A stretch of DNA of 19,950 nt from Oscillospiraceae bacterium (GTDB lineage: Bacteria > Bacillota_A > Clostridia > Oscillospirales > Oscillospiraceae), in contig JAFQHF010000180.1 in NCBI GenBank assembly GCA_017398105.1, forward strand, positions 1 through 19,950. Reading direction: 5' to 3'. A program made the translations under genes and the position numbers. Below, in pieces: positions 8,031-15,020 of the stretch. A model generated the notes under the pieces. That model was not told the DNA's origin. It searched no databases and saw only the letters and a program-made list of their open reading frames with translations. Position 1 is the first letter of the stretch; every line of letters begins with the position of its first letter.

Positions 8031-8292
8031 AAATGGGAAGAGCTGCCTCTTCCCATTTCTCAGACTGTCAAAAAAGGCTTCGCAGAATTTGCCGCCAAAG
8101 CGGCAAACCCATCTGAATCATTTTTGGTCGCGGCGTGTACGTGGACAAAAATACATCTCAGACTGCAAGTGTGCGAGTTGTGCGCCAGAGGCGCACAAGG
8201 AGTGCGCGTAGCAGGCTGTAAAAAGCTGGCGGAAAAGCCCGAAGGGCTTTTTCGACAAGCTGGAAAATGTGAAGAGCTGCCTCTTCCCATTT
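8031..8292. repeat. Hairpin cluster flanked by two copies of a 28-base palindrome
   Basis: This fills most of the 367-base gap between galM and the 7476-7952 gene. AAATGGGAAGAG-CTGC-CTCTTCCCATTT (8031-8058) is a perfect 12-bp hairpin, and 8265-8292 repeats it with one change. Between them are TTGCCGC/GCGGCAA (8089-8095/8100-8106), TTGTGCGCC/GGCGCACAA (8178-8186/8190-8198) and AAAAGCCC/GGGCTTTT (8233-8240/8244-8251). TCTCAGACTG also occurs twice (8058-8067 and 8156-8165). No convincing gene is present. The galM-proximal palindrome may terminate galM; the rest looks like a composite repeat element or array of palindromes. Confidence 0.6.
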
Positions 8293-8319
8293 CTATATTA
8301 TACGTGATGCTCTATCGGA

Positions 8320-9336
8320 TCAGACAAACCGGTATACCGTCTCGCTGCGGTAAGGAACACCGGCCTTTACAAAGGGCTGAGGCCATTCGCTGTGATTCAG
8401 GCTGTCAGGATAATACTGCGTCTCCAAAGCAACACCGGTGCGCTTTCCATAATATACACCATTTTTTCCGTGCTCGTCCAGGAAATTGCCGGCATACAGC
8501 TGGATGCCGGGACAGTCGGTGGAAACCTCCATTTTCCGACCGGAAACAGGGTCTTCCAGAATGGCACAGGGATTGCAGTATACCTCCCAGTTATGATCAT
8601 AGCCGGCCTGCAGGTGCAGCGGCTCATAATCGGCTCCAATATCCCGGCTCAGGGGCTTCGCCGTCCGGAAGTCCATGGGCGTTCCCTCCACGCTTCTCAG
8701 TTCGCCGGTGGGAATATTCTCGGCATCATCGGGATTGAAGAAGCGTCCGGGAATGGTCAGCAGCTGCTCCATGGCAAGTTCCGTCTTTTCATGGCCCGCC
8801 AGATTGAAATAGCTGTGGTTGGTAAAATTAAAGACCGTATCCTGATCGCACACCGCTTCGTATACGATGTGCAGCCCGCCGCAGTCGTCCAGGGAATATG
8901 TCACCTGGATCTGCGCATTGCCGGGGAAGCCCTGGTCACCGTCAGGGCTGTTCAGTGCAAGCGTCACGGCGGTATCCGTATGGGATACCAGCTTCCACAT
9001 TCTCAGGAAAAAGAAATCCGGACCGGAATGCAGATTGTTTTTTCCATCATTTTCCGCCAGAGAGATGCGCTTTCCATTCAGGGAAAATGCCGCACCTTTA
9101 ACCCGGTTTGCGTTGCGGCCGACAGTTGCACCCAGAGCCGCACCGTTGGCAGTCCGGTATCCGTTGCAGTCATCGTAGCCCAGCACCACATCCGCCGTAA
9201 CACCGTTTTTGTCCGGTACCCACAGGTTCACCAGATTTGCACCGTAATCCGTGACCGCCGCAGTGATCCCTCCACAGGATATGGTATACAGAGCCGCGCT
9301 TTCACCGGAGGGCAAAATGCCGAAAGTTTTTTTCAC
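8320..9336 (-). CDS. galM: Aldose 1-epimerase (mutarotase)
   Basis: The enzyme interconverts the alpha and beta anomers of glucose or galactose in the cytoplasm, feeding the Leloir pathway and glycolysis. The product is 338 residues, the normal family length. I chose GTG 9336 because AAAGGAG lies eight bases upstream; the ATG at 9354 lies within that site. Family motifs include GRNANR near 73-78, NNLHSGP near 100-106, FTNHSYFNLAG with the catalytic His at about 174, GYDHNW near 245-250, and ALETQYYPDS with the catalytic Glu at about 305. It has its own promoter and no sugar-pathway neighbours, so it is probably monocistronic. Confidence 0.93.
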   Translation of the reverse strand: MKKTFGILPSGESAALYTISCGGITAAVTDYGANLVNLWVPDKNGVTADVVLGYDDCNGYRTANGAALGATVGRNANRVKGAAFSLNGKRISLAENDGKNNLHSGPDFFFLRMWKLVSHTDTAVTLALNSPDGDQGFPGNAQIQVTYSLDDCGGLHIVYEAVCDQDTVFNFTNHSYFNLAGHEKTELAMEQLLTIPGRFFNPDDAENIPTGELRSVEGTPMDFRTAKPLSRDIGADYEPLHLQAGYDHNWEVYCNPCAILEDPVSGRKMEVSTDCPGIQLYAGNFLDEHGKNGVYYGKRTGVALETQYYPDSLNHSEWPQPFVKAGVPYRSETVYRFV

Positions 9337-9400
9337 AAAAATTGCTCCTTTCATTTTTTATCGGGAAACAAGAAAAATTATGTAAAGAATGCTTATTGGA

Positions 9401-9429
9401 ATTATACTATATTTCCTTCCGCTTTTCAA
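9401..9429 (-). promoter_or_regulatory. galM promoter
   Basis: On the minus strand, TTGAAA (9429-9424) and TATAAT (9406-9401) are exactly 17 bases apart. The leader to GTG 9336 is about 55-60 bases. It is divergent from the nrdD promoter, about 125 bases away. Confidence 0.75.
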
Positions 9430-9481
9430 ACCTTTCTTTCAGGAAAATGAAGAAAGTCCCAACTTCGTACATTTCCCGTCT

Positions 9482-9514
9482 CCCTTTTTCGTTCCGGAAA
9501 AGGGGAACTTTTTT
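9482..9514 (+). terminator. Terminator-like hairpin between the divergent promoters
   Basis: CCCTTTTTC (9482-9490) pairs with GGAAAAGGG (9496-9504), with one T-G pair, and a six-T run lies at 9509-9514. No plus-strand gene precedes it closely, so it may block stray read-through towards nrdD. It lies upstream of the nrdD promoter and is not an attenuator for it. Confidence 0.3.
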
Positions 9515-9529
9515 CTCCCGAAAGAGCGC

Positions 9530-9577
9530 TCACAGCATTTTGTGTTCAACTCTTGACAAAACCACAATATCTAGTAT
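9530..9577 (+). promoter_or_regulatory. Tandem NrdR-box-like sites at the nrdD promoter
   Basis: The 16-mers at 9530-9545 (TCACAGCATTTTGTGT) and 9562-9577 (CCACAATATCTAGTAT) each match 13 of 16 positions of the NrdR box consensus ACACwATATwTwGTGT as I know it. They start 32 bases apart, about three helical turns, which is the usual arrangement. The -35 box lies between them and the second box overlaps the -10. NrdR represses ribonucleotide reductase genes when dATP is high. Confidence 0.75.
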
Positions 9578-9580
9578 AAT
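9553..9580 (+). promoter_or_regulatory. nrdD promoter
   Basis: A perfect TTGACA (9553-9558) and a perfect TATAAT (9575-9580) are separated by 16 bases. Transcription would begin near 9587, about 45 bases before the nrdD start. Both boxes are embedded in the NrdR-like sites. Confidence 0.9.
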
Positions 9581-9632
9581 AGCTCGTGCACACAGAAAAT
9601 CTATAGGAAAAGATGCCAAGGAGGAAACCCCT

Positions 9633-11810
9633 ATGAAGATCATCAAGAGAAACGGCGCAGAAGTCGTCTTTGACATCGACAAGATCATGATGGCCGTCAC
9701 CAAGGCCAACAATGCCGTGGAAGAGTCCGTGCGAATGACTCCCCTGCAGATCCAGCGGATCTCCCAGAGTGTTCAGATCTCCTGCGAGGAGATGGGCCGC
9801 AGCCCCTCTGTGGAGGAAATTCAGGATCTGGTGGAAAAGGCCATTATGGCCCACGGTGCCTTTGAAGTTGCAAAGGAGTACATTACTTACCGCTATATCC
9901 GTTCCCTTGCCCGGCAGTCCAACACCACCGACGACCGGATTCTGAGCCTCATCGAATGCAACAACGAAGAGGTCAAGCAGGAGAACGCCAACAAGAATCC
10001 CACCATCAATGCAGTCCAGCGCGACTATATGGCCGGTGAGGTTTCCAAGGATATCACCAAGCGTATCCTGCTGCCCCAGGAAATTGTCAATGCCCACGAG
10101 CTCGGCATTATCCATTTCCACGATTCCGACTACTATGCCCAGCATATGCACAACTGCGATCTGGTGAATCTGGAAGACATGCTGCAGAACGGCACTGTCA
10201 TTTCCGGCACCCTGATTGAAAAGCCCCATTCCTTCTCCACCGCCTGCAATATCGCCACCCAGATCATCGCACAGGTAGCTTCCAACCAGTACGGCGGCCA
10301 GTCCATCAGCCTTACCCACCTGGCCCCCTTCGTCCAGGTCAGCCGGGAAAAGATCCGCAAATCCGTGGAAAATGAAATGAAGATCTTCGGCGTTCAGGCC
10401 GGCGAGGAAGCCATTTCCCAGGTGGTCGAGGATCGTCTGAGAGAAGAGGTCCGCCGCGGTGTCCAGACCATCCAGTACCAGGTGGTCACCCTGATGACCA
10501 CCAACGGACAGGCCCCCTTCATCACCGTTTTCATGTACCTGAACGAGGCCAGAAACGAGCAGGAAAAGAAAGACCTGGCCATGATCATTGAGGAGACCCT
10601 GCGCCAGCGCTATGAGGGCGTTAAGAACGAAAAGGGCGTTTGGATCACCCCCGCCTTCCCCAAGCTGATCTACGTTCTGGAAGAGGACAATGTCCGGGAA
10701 GGCACGCCCTACTGGTATCTGACCAGGCTTGCCGCCCAGTGCACCGCCAAGCGGATGGTTCCTGACTATATCTCCGAAAAGAAGATGCTGGAGCTGAAGG
10801 TTGACAAGAACGGAGAGGGCCACTGCTATACCTGCATGGGCTGCCGCTCCTTCCTGACTCCCTATGTGGACCCGGAAACCAATCAGCCCAAATATTACGG
10901 CCGTTTCAACCAGGGCGTTATCACCATCAATCTGGTGGACGTGGCCCTGTCCTCCGGCCGGGATTATGACAAGTTCTGGAAGATCTTTGATGAGCGTCTG
11001 GAGCTGTGCCATCAGGGTCTGCTGTGCCGTCACGAACGGCTGAAGGGTACCTTGTCCGATGCCGCTCCCATTCTGTGGCAGTACGGTGCTCTGGCACGCC
11101 TGCCCAAGGGCGAGCCCATCGACAAGCTGCTCTACGGCGGCTACTCCACCATTTCCCTGGGCTATGCAGGTCTTTATGAGTGCGTCAAGTACATGACCGG
11201 CAAGTCCCACACCGATGCTGAAGCCAAGCCCTTCGCCCTGAAGGTCATGCAGCATATGAACGATGCCTGCAAGGGCTGGAAGGCCATGCACAACATCGAT
11301 TTCTCCCTCTACGGCACGCCCCTGGAGTCCACCACCTACAAGTTTGCCAAGTGCCTGCAGAACCGGTTCGGCATCATCCCCGGCATTACCGACAAGAGCT
11401 ATATCACCAACTCTTACCATGTCCATGTGACCGAAGAGATCGATGCCTTCACCAAGCTGCGCTTCGAAGCCGACTTCCAGCAGCTCTCTCCCGGCGGCGC
11501 CATCTCCTATGTGGAGGTGCCCAATATGCAGCAGAACATCGATGCGGTTCTGGAGGTCATGCAGTTCATCTACGACAACATCATGTATGCCGAGCTGAAC
11601 ACCAAGTCCGATTACTGCCAGTGCTGCGGTTTTGACGGAGAGATCGAAATTCAGGAACGGGACGGCAAACTGGAATGGGTCTGCCCCCAGTGCGGCAATG
11701 ACGATCAGAACAAAATGAACGTTGCCCGCCGTACCTGCGGCTACATCGGAAGCCAGTTCTGGAACCAGGGAAGAACCCAGGAAATCAAGGACAGAGTGCT
11801 GCACCTGTAA
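9633..11810 (+). CDS. nrdD: Anaerobic (class III) ribonucleoside-triphosphate reductase
   Basis: This glycyl-radical enzyme reduces ribonucleoside triphosphates to deoxyribonucleotides for DNA synthesis without oxygen. The product is 725 residues. ATG 9633 follows AAGGAGG by eight bases; the open frame upstream runs through the promoter. Residues 1-92 form an ATP-cone allosteric domain. HMHNCDLVNL holds Cys175 and CYTCMGCRSF (398-407) holds the other active-site cysteine region. Cys662/Cys665 and Cys684/Cys687 form the C-terminal zinc site. RRTCGYIG carries the glycyl radical at Gly703. All key residues are present. The activating radical-SAM enzyme nrdG is not next to it; the next gene is unrelated. 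Confidence 0.96.
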   Translation: MKIIKRNGAEVVFDIDKIMMAVTKANNAVEESVRMTPLQIQRISQSVQISCEEMGRSPSVEEIQDLVEKAIMAHGAFEVAKEYITYRYIRSLARQSNTTDDRILSLIECNNEEVKQENANKNPTINAVQRDYMAGEVSKDITKRILLPQEIVNAHELGIIHFHDSDYYAQHMHNCDLVNLEDMLQNGTVISGTLIEKPHSFSTACNIATQIIAQVASNQYGGQSISLTHLAPFVQVSREKIRKSVENEMKIFGVQAGEEAISQVVEDRLREEVRRGVQTIQYQVVTLMTTNGQAPFITVFMYLNEARNEQEKKDLAMIIEETLRQRYEGVKNEKGVWITPAFPKLIYVLEEDNVREGTPYWYLTRLAAQCTAKRMVPDYISEKKMLELKVDKNGEGHCYTCMGCRSFLTPYVDPETNQPKYYGRFNQGVITINLVDVALSSGRDYDKFWKIFDERLELCHQGLLCRHERLKGTLSDAAPILWQYGALARLPKGEPIDKLLYGGYSTISLGYAGLYECVKYMTGKSHTDAEAKPFALKVMQHMNDACKGWKAMHNIDFSLYGTPLESTTYKFAKCLQNRFGIIPGITDKSYITNSYHVHVTEEIDAFTKLRFEADFQQLSPGGAISYVEVPNMQQNIDAVLEVMQFIYDNIMYAELNTKSDYCQCCGFDGEIEIQERDGKLEWVCPQCGNDDQNKMNVARRTCGYIGSQFWNQGRTQEIKDRVLHL

Positions 11811-11854
11811 GTTTCCAAAGGCGTTTTCTCTTTAAGCACAGAATGAATAAAAAT

Positions 11855-11902
11855 GCTGTCATTGCGAACCCGTGACCGACGTCACTGGCTCGGAATGACA
11901 GC
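11855..11902. repeat. REP-like palindrome after nrdD
   Basis: GCTGTCATT (11855-11863) pairs with AATGACAGC (11894-11902). Inner pairs CGA/TCG, CC/GG and GTGAC/GTCAC follow, around a CGAC loop, with three mismatches. The TGTCATTGCGAACC arm is typical of dispersed intergenic palindromes in gut Clostridia (recollection). With only a broken T run after it, it may serve as a weak nrdD terminator. Confidence 0.6.
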
Positions 11903-11983
11903 TTTGCTTTTGGTGCAACAATACTTTCGTGAAACCGCCTCTTTTTATTTTGCATACCAAAACCGGTTCCCGGAATTGGGGGC

Positions 11984-12012
11984 TAGGCAAAGTGCTGAAT
12001 TTGTGCTATACT
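11984..12012 (+). promoter_or_regulatory. Probable promoter of the small gene at 12045
   Basis: TAGGCA (11984-11989, four of six to consensus) and TATACT (12007-12012) are separated by 17 bases. Transcription would begin near 12019, about 26 bases before the small reading frame. Confidence 0.5.
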
Positions 12013-12044
12013 TTCTTATAGAATCTGAACAGGAGGCTTTCAGC

Positions 12045-12113
12045 ATGAAACGAAGCACACATTCTTTTCTCCCCTCTGCCGTACTGACTCAGATCGCAGT
12101 TTTTAATAGTTAA
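12045..12113 (+). CDS. 22-codon small protein or leader peptide
   Basis: ATG 12045 follows a strong AGGAGG (12031-12036) by eight bases, and the frame closes at TAA 12111. The peptide starts MKRSTHSFLP and ends IAVFNS. It has its own likely promoter upstream and an intrinsic terminator seven bases after the stop, so it forms a compact transcription unit of about 130 bases. It could be a small protein, or a leader peptide controlling read-through into the DUF218 gene at 12182. No run of one amino acid's codons points to a specific attenuation signal. I do not recognise it. Confidence 0.45.
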   Translation: MKRSTHSFLPSAVLTQIAVFNS

Positions 12114-12119
12114 CATAAC

Positions 12120-12147
12120 AAAAACGGCCTGTTTTCAGGTCGTTTTT
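12120..12147 (+). terminator. Intrinsic terminator after the small ORF
   Basis: AAAAACGGCCTG (12120-12131) pairs with CAGGTCGTTTTT (12136-12147) around TTTT, with one G-T pair, and ends in a T run. It precedes the DUF218 ribosome binding site by about 20 bases, so it could be a simple terminator or a regulated attenuator. Confidence 0.75.
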
Positions 12148-12181
12148 CTGTTTTTCATTACTTTTTCAGGAGGAATCTGTC

Positions 12182-13261
12182 ATGATGAGAAAACTGCTTT
12201 CCCTCATTTTGGCGCTGTGTCTTTTTCTTGTTCTGCCCCTTCCCGCCCGGGCTTCCGGAATGGGTGAAATGGCCCCCTACGCACAAAAGCTGATCCAGTA
12301 CTATCTGCACCACCAGGAAAATGCCGATGATGTGATCTGGGACATTCTGCGCCAGATGGAGGCCCTGGACCCCTATCAGGCGGAAACCTGGCGGAATATC
12401 ATGGCTGACTGGAGCTGGGTCAATACGGATATGCCCGTATACACCGAGGTGCTGCCGGACGGACTGCCGGATGATGATTCCCTGTGCATCGTGGTGCTGG
12501 GCTATGCCCTGACAGAAGAAGGTTATATGCAGGAGGCACTGATCGACCGTCTGGTTGTGGCCCTGGCCTCTTCTCTGAAATATCCCAACGCCTATGTGCT
12601 GGTCTCCGGCGGTCAAACCTCTCCCGTGGAGGGTGTTACGGAGGCAGGACGAATGGCAGACTGGCTGAAAAAGAAAGGGCTGAGCGAAGACCGGCTGATT
12701 CTGGACAAGCAGTCCCTGAGCACCACCGCCAACGCGGTGAATTCCTATAAGCTGCTGACCGGCTCCTATCCCCAGGTGGACAGCATCGCGGTCATCACCA
12801 GCGATTACCATGTGCCATGGGCCTGCTCCATGTTCACCACGGTTTCCAATTACAAATCCGGGTATGACAAAACAAAGCCTCTGGAGCTGGCTGCCGTTGC
12901 CGTCAGCGATACCGGCACCACCGCAGATACCCTGCTGACCCAGGCCTGGGGCATCAGCCTCATTGCAGATATTCCCTTTGACGAAAACGCCAAAGCCCCG
13001 GAGCTTTACCCCGTGGTCAAACCGACCGAGCCGCCCACCGAACCGGTGCAGCCTACCCAGGCAGCGACGTCTCCCCAGATGCAGCCAAAAACAGAGACCC
13101 CGGACGCCGATGAAGCCTCAGCGGAGCAGAAATTCCCCATCCTTCCGGTCCTGATCGCCGCCGCAGCAGCTGCAGGGGTGTATGCCTTCATTCCCAAGAA
13201 ACCCAGAAAGAAAAATCGCCGGGCACGGCCAAAAATGGATTGGTCAGACCCGGACAGCTAA
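12182..13261 (+). CDS. Secreted, membrane-anchored DUF218 (YdcF-like) protein
   Basis: The product is 359 residues. ATG 12182 lies eight bases after AGGAGG (12168-12173); ATG 12185 is an alternative. Residues 1-26 are a signal peptide (basic start, leucine-rich core, ARASG). The DUF218 fold spans about 100-265: DSLCIVVLGYAL at 99-110, VLVSGGQTS near 139-147, TEAGRMADWL near 153-162, STTANAVNS near 180-188 and VITSDYH near 204-210. A Pro/Thr-rich linker (278-315), one membrane helix (about 318-336) and a very basic tail follow, so the domain faces outside and the tail is cytoplasmic. The family includes SanA/YdcF-like proteins linked to the envelope and, in some cases, to vancomycin sensitivity; the reaction here is unknown. 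It converges on mreB. Confidence 0.85.
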   Translation: MMRKLLSLILALCLFLVLPLPARASGMGEMAPYAQKLIQYYLHHQENADDVIWDILRQMEALDPYQAETWRNIMADWSWVNTDMPVYTEVLPDGLPDDDSLCIVVLGYALTEEGYMQEALIDRLVVALASSLKYPNAYVLVSGGQTSPVEGVTEAGRMADWLKKKGLSEDRLILDKQSLSTTANAVNSYKLLTGSYPQVDSIAVITSDYHVPWACSMFTTVSNYKSGYDKTKPLELAAVAVSDTGTTADTLLTQAWGISLIADIPFDENAKAPELYPVVKPTEPPTEPVQPTQAATSPQMQPKTETPDADEASAEQKFPILPVLIAAAAAAGVYAFIPKKPRKKNRRARPKMDWSDPDS

Positions 13262-13269
13262 AAATTTTG

Positions 13270-13306
13270 CAGGGCGGAGGCCAACCAGCCTCCGCCCTGT
13301 ATTTTT
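13270..13306. terminator. Strong terminator between the DUF218 gene and mreB
   Basis: CAGGGCGGAGGC (13270-13281) pairs perfectly with GCCTCCGCCCTG (13288-13299) around a six-base loop. TATTTTT follows on the plus strand. On the minus strand the hairpin is followed by an AAAATTTTT stretch, so it can also end the mreB operon, whose stop is at 13313. Confidence 0.9.
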
Positions 13307-13312
13307 GTTCCA

Positions 13313-14359
13313 TTATCCCCGCATCGCGCGCTTTCTGGCAATGTTGATGGGGCCTTCCTGCATGTTGTTGATCCAGGCAAGGCTCTTGCCGGCGCCATAG
13401 GCCGTGCAGGAGTCCGGATCGTCTGCCAGGATACAGGCAATGCCGGTACGCTCCATCAGCAGCATATCCATGCCCCACATCTGGCTGCAGCCGCCGGTGA
13501 GGGTGATGCCGTTTTCGGAGATATCGGACACCAGCTCCGGGCTGGTCTCTTCCAGAACCGCCAGCACCTCGTCCGCGATCTGACGTGCAGGGCGGCGCAA
13601 GATCTCATACAGCTCGGTGGAGGTCAGAGTCACCATCTTGGGCATACCGGTCTTGAAGTCGCGGCCCTTGACGTTCATGCTGCGCTCCTCATCCCGGGGA
13701 TAGACCTGACCGATCTGGATCTTGATATTTTCGGCAGTGACCTGTCCGATGACCACGCCATGCTGGCGGCGGACGTACCGGGCGATCAGCTCATCGAAAT
13801 AGTTGCCTGCCACCTTCAGAGAAGAAGACACCGCTACACCGTTCATGCTCAGCACAGCAATATCCGTGGTACCGCCGCCGATATCCACCACCATATGGCC
13901 GTTGGCACCGCGGATATCCAGACCGGCACCCAGGCCGGCAGCCAAAGGCTCCTCGATCAGGAATACACGGCGGGCACCGGCTTCGATGGCCGCATTGATA
14001 ACGCTTCGCTCCTCAACCTCGGACACGCCGGAGGGAACGGAGATGACCACACGGGGCTTGGGGGTGAACAGGCCGGCCTTTGTGGCGGTCTTGAACATTT
14101 CCTGCAGCATGCGCACAGTCATTTCGTGGTCGGAAACAATGCCGTCCTTCAGAGGATGCATGGCCACCACGTTGCCGGGGGTACGGCCCAGCATATTCCG
14201 GGCAGCAGCACCAACCTGCAGAATTTTGCCGGTATTCTTGTCCACAGCCACAACAGAGGGCTCCCGGACCACCAGGCCCTTGCCGTCGGCATAGATCAGA
14301 ACATTGGAGGTACCCAGGTCCACGCCCAGGTCATTACTAAACATAGAAAACAGAGACAT
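13313..14359 (-). CDS. mreB: MreB/Mbl-type actin-like cell-shape protein
   Basis: It forms ATP-dependent filaments under the membrane that guide the elongation machinery of the cell wall. The product is 348 residues. ATG 14359 follows AAAGGTG and lies ten bases after the comF stop; the longest frame (14389) would overlap comF. MSLFSMF is a likely membrane-binding amphipathic start. Actin-fold motifs are DLGTSNVLIY at 14-23, EEP at 136-138 and VVDIGGGTTDIA at 157-168. The adenosine motif is unusual: TGGCSQMWGMD at 288-298 instead of TGGGxLLxGLD. It is the last gene of the operon with recD2 and comF rather than in a mreBCD cluster, so it may be an Mbl or MreBH paralogue. Confidence 0.92.
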   Translation of the reverse strand: MSLFSMFSNDLGVDLGTSNVLIYADGKGLVVREPSVVAVDKNTGKILQVGAAARNMLGRTPGNVVAMHPLKDGIVSDHEMTVRMLQEMFKTATKAGLFTPKPRVVISVPSGVSEVEERSVINAAIEAGARRVFLIEEPLAAGLGAGLDIRGANGHMVVDIGGGTTDIAVLSMNGVAVSSSLKVAGNYFDELIARYVRRQHGVVIGQVTAENIKIQIGQVYPRDEERSMNVKGRDFKTGMPKMVTLTSTELYEILRRPARQIADEVLAVLEETSPELVSDISENGITLTGGCSQMWGMDMLLMERTGIACILADDPDSCTAYGAGKSLAWINNMQEGPINIARKRAMRG

Positions 14360-14369
14360 AGCTACACCT

Positions 14370-15020
14370 TTACTTTCGTGCCGCCGCAACAGCGGCGCAA
14401 TGAACTTCCTTCGCCCCTGCAGTCAGCAGGATGCGGGCTGCTTCCGATGCGGTGGCACCTGTTGTCAGGATGTCATCCAGCAGCAGAATTCGTTTGCCTG
14501 CGATCCATTCCCGGTTTGTCTCCCGGTAGGCACCCAGCACATTTGCTCTGCGCTGCGCCGCACCGCGGATTCCGGATTGGGGGCTCGTGTGACGAACTTT
14601 TATCAATAAAGAAACCGGAGACATCCCCAGTTCCTTTCCCACAGCCTTTGCGATCAGCTCCACCTGGTCATAACCGCGGCGCAACTTCCGCCGGCGGCTC
14701 ACCGGAATCCAGGTGATGCAGTCAAACCCTTCCGGATACTGCTGCAAAAGCATCATTGCCATCAGCCGGCCGTAGGCGTCGGCATAACTGCGGGCATTAT
14801 AGAATTTATAGCGCAGTAAACTTTTTCTTACTGTCCCTTCATAGTACCAGACAGCGGCGAAACTGTCAAGAAATTGGAGCTTTCTTTTGCCGTTGGGGTA
14901 CTCCGGAGCATGAAGTCTGCAATCTTTGCACAGGTCTGTTTCCCCGTTTTTCAGCAGCGTTCCGCACAGAACGCACTTCGCAGGAAACAAAAACTGCATC
15001 AGGATCTGGATCATTGTCAT
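14370..15020 (-). CDS. comF: ComF-family phosphoribosyltransferase-like protein
   Basis: ComF proteins assist uptake or processing of transforming DNA in naturally competent bacteria; in many anaerobes the role is not shown. The product is 216 residues, a usual length. A zinc-binding CVLC/CKDC pair is at 16-19 and 31-34. A basic stretch RRRKLRRGYDQVELIA lies near 109-124. The PRPP loop ILLLDDILTTGATASEA is near 178-194, with Asp182 and Asp183. The start ATG overlaps the recD2 stop (ATGA, 15020-15017), showing translational coupling; a second ATG at 15014 is also possible. Confidence 0.92.
   Translation of the reverse strand: MTMIQILMQFLFPAKCVLCGTLLKNGETDLCKDCRLHAPEYPNGKRKLQFLDSFAAVWYYEGTVRKSLLRYKFYNARSYADAYGRLMAMMLLQQYPEGFDCITWIPVSRRRKLRRGYDQVELIAKAVGKELGMSPVSLLIKVRHTSPQSGIRGAAQRRANVLGAYRETNREWIAGKRILLLDDILTTGATASEAARILLTAGAKEVHCAAVAAARK

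Noticed and set aside
8031..8292. CRISPR array
   Set aside because: Only two copies of a palindrome 234 bases apart, with no regular spacers and no cas genes.
8392..9450. 352-codon plus-strand frame opposite galM
   Set aside because: It is antisense to galM, which has intact catalytic motifs, and shows no motif of its own.
9342..9632. N-terminal extension of NrdD in the open upstream frame
   Set aside because: The extension covers the terminator-like hairpin, NrdR boxes and consensus promoter; ATG 9633 has a strong ribosome binding site and begins the ATP-cone.
9546..11804. 752-codon minus-strand open frame opposite nrdD
   Set aside because: It is a shadow of GC-rich nrdD codons, has no ribosome binding site or recognisable domain, and lies fully antisense to a firmly identified gene.
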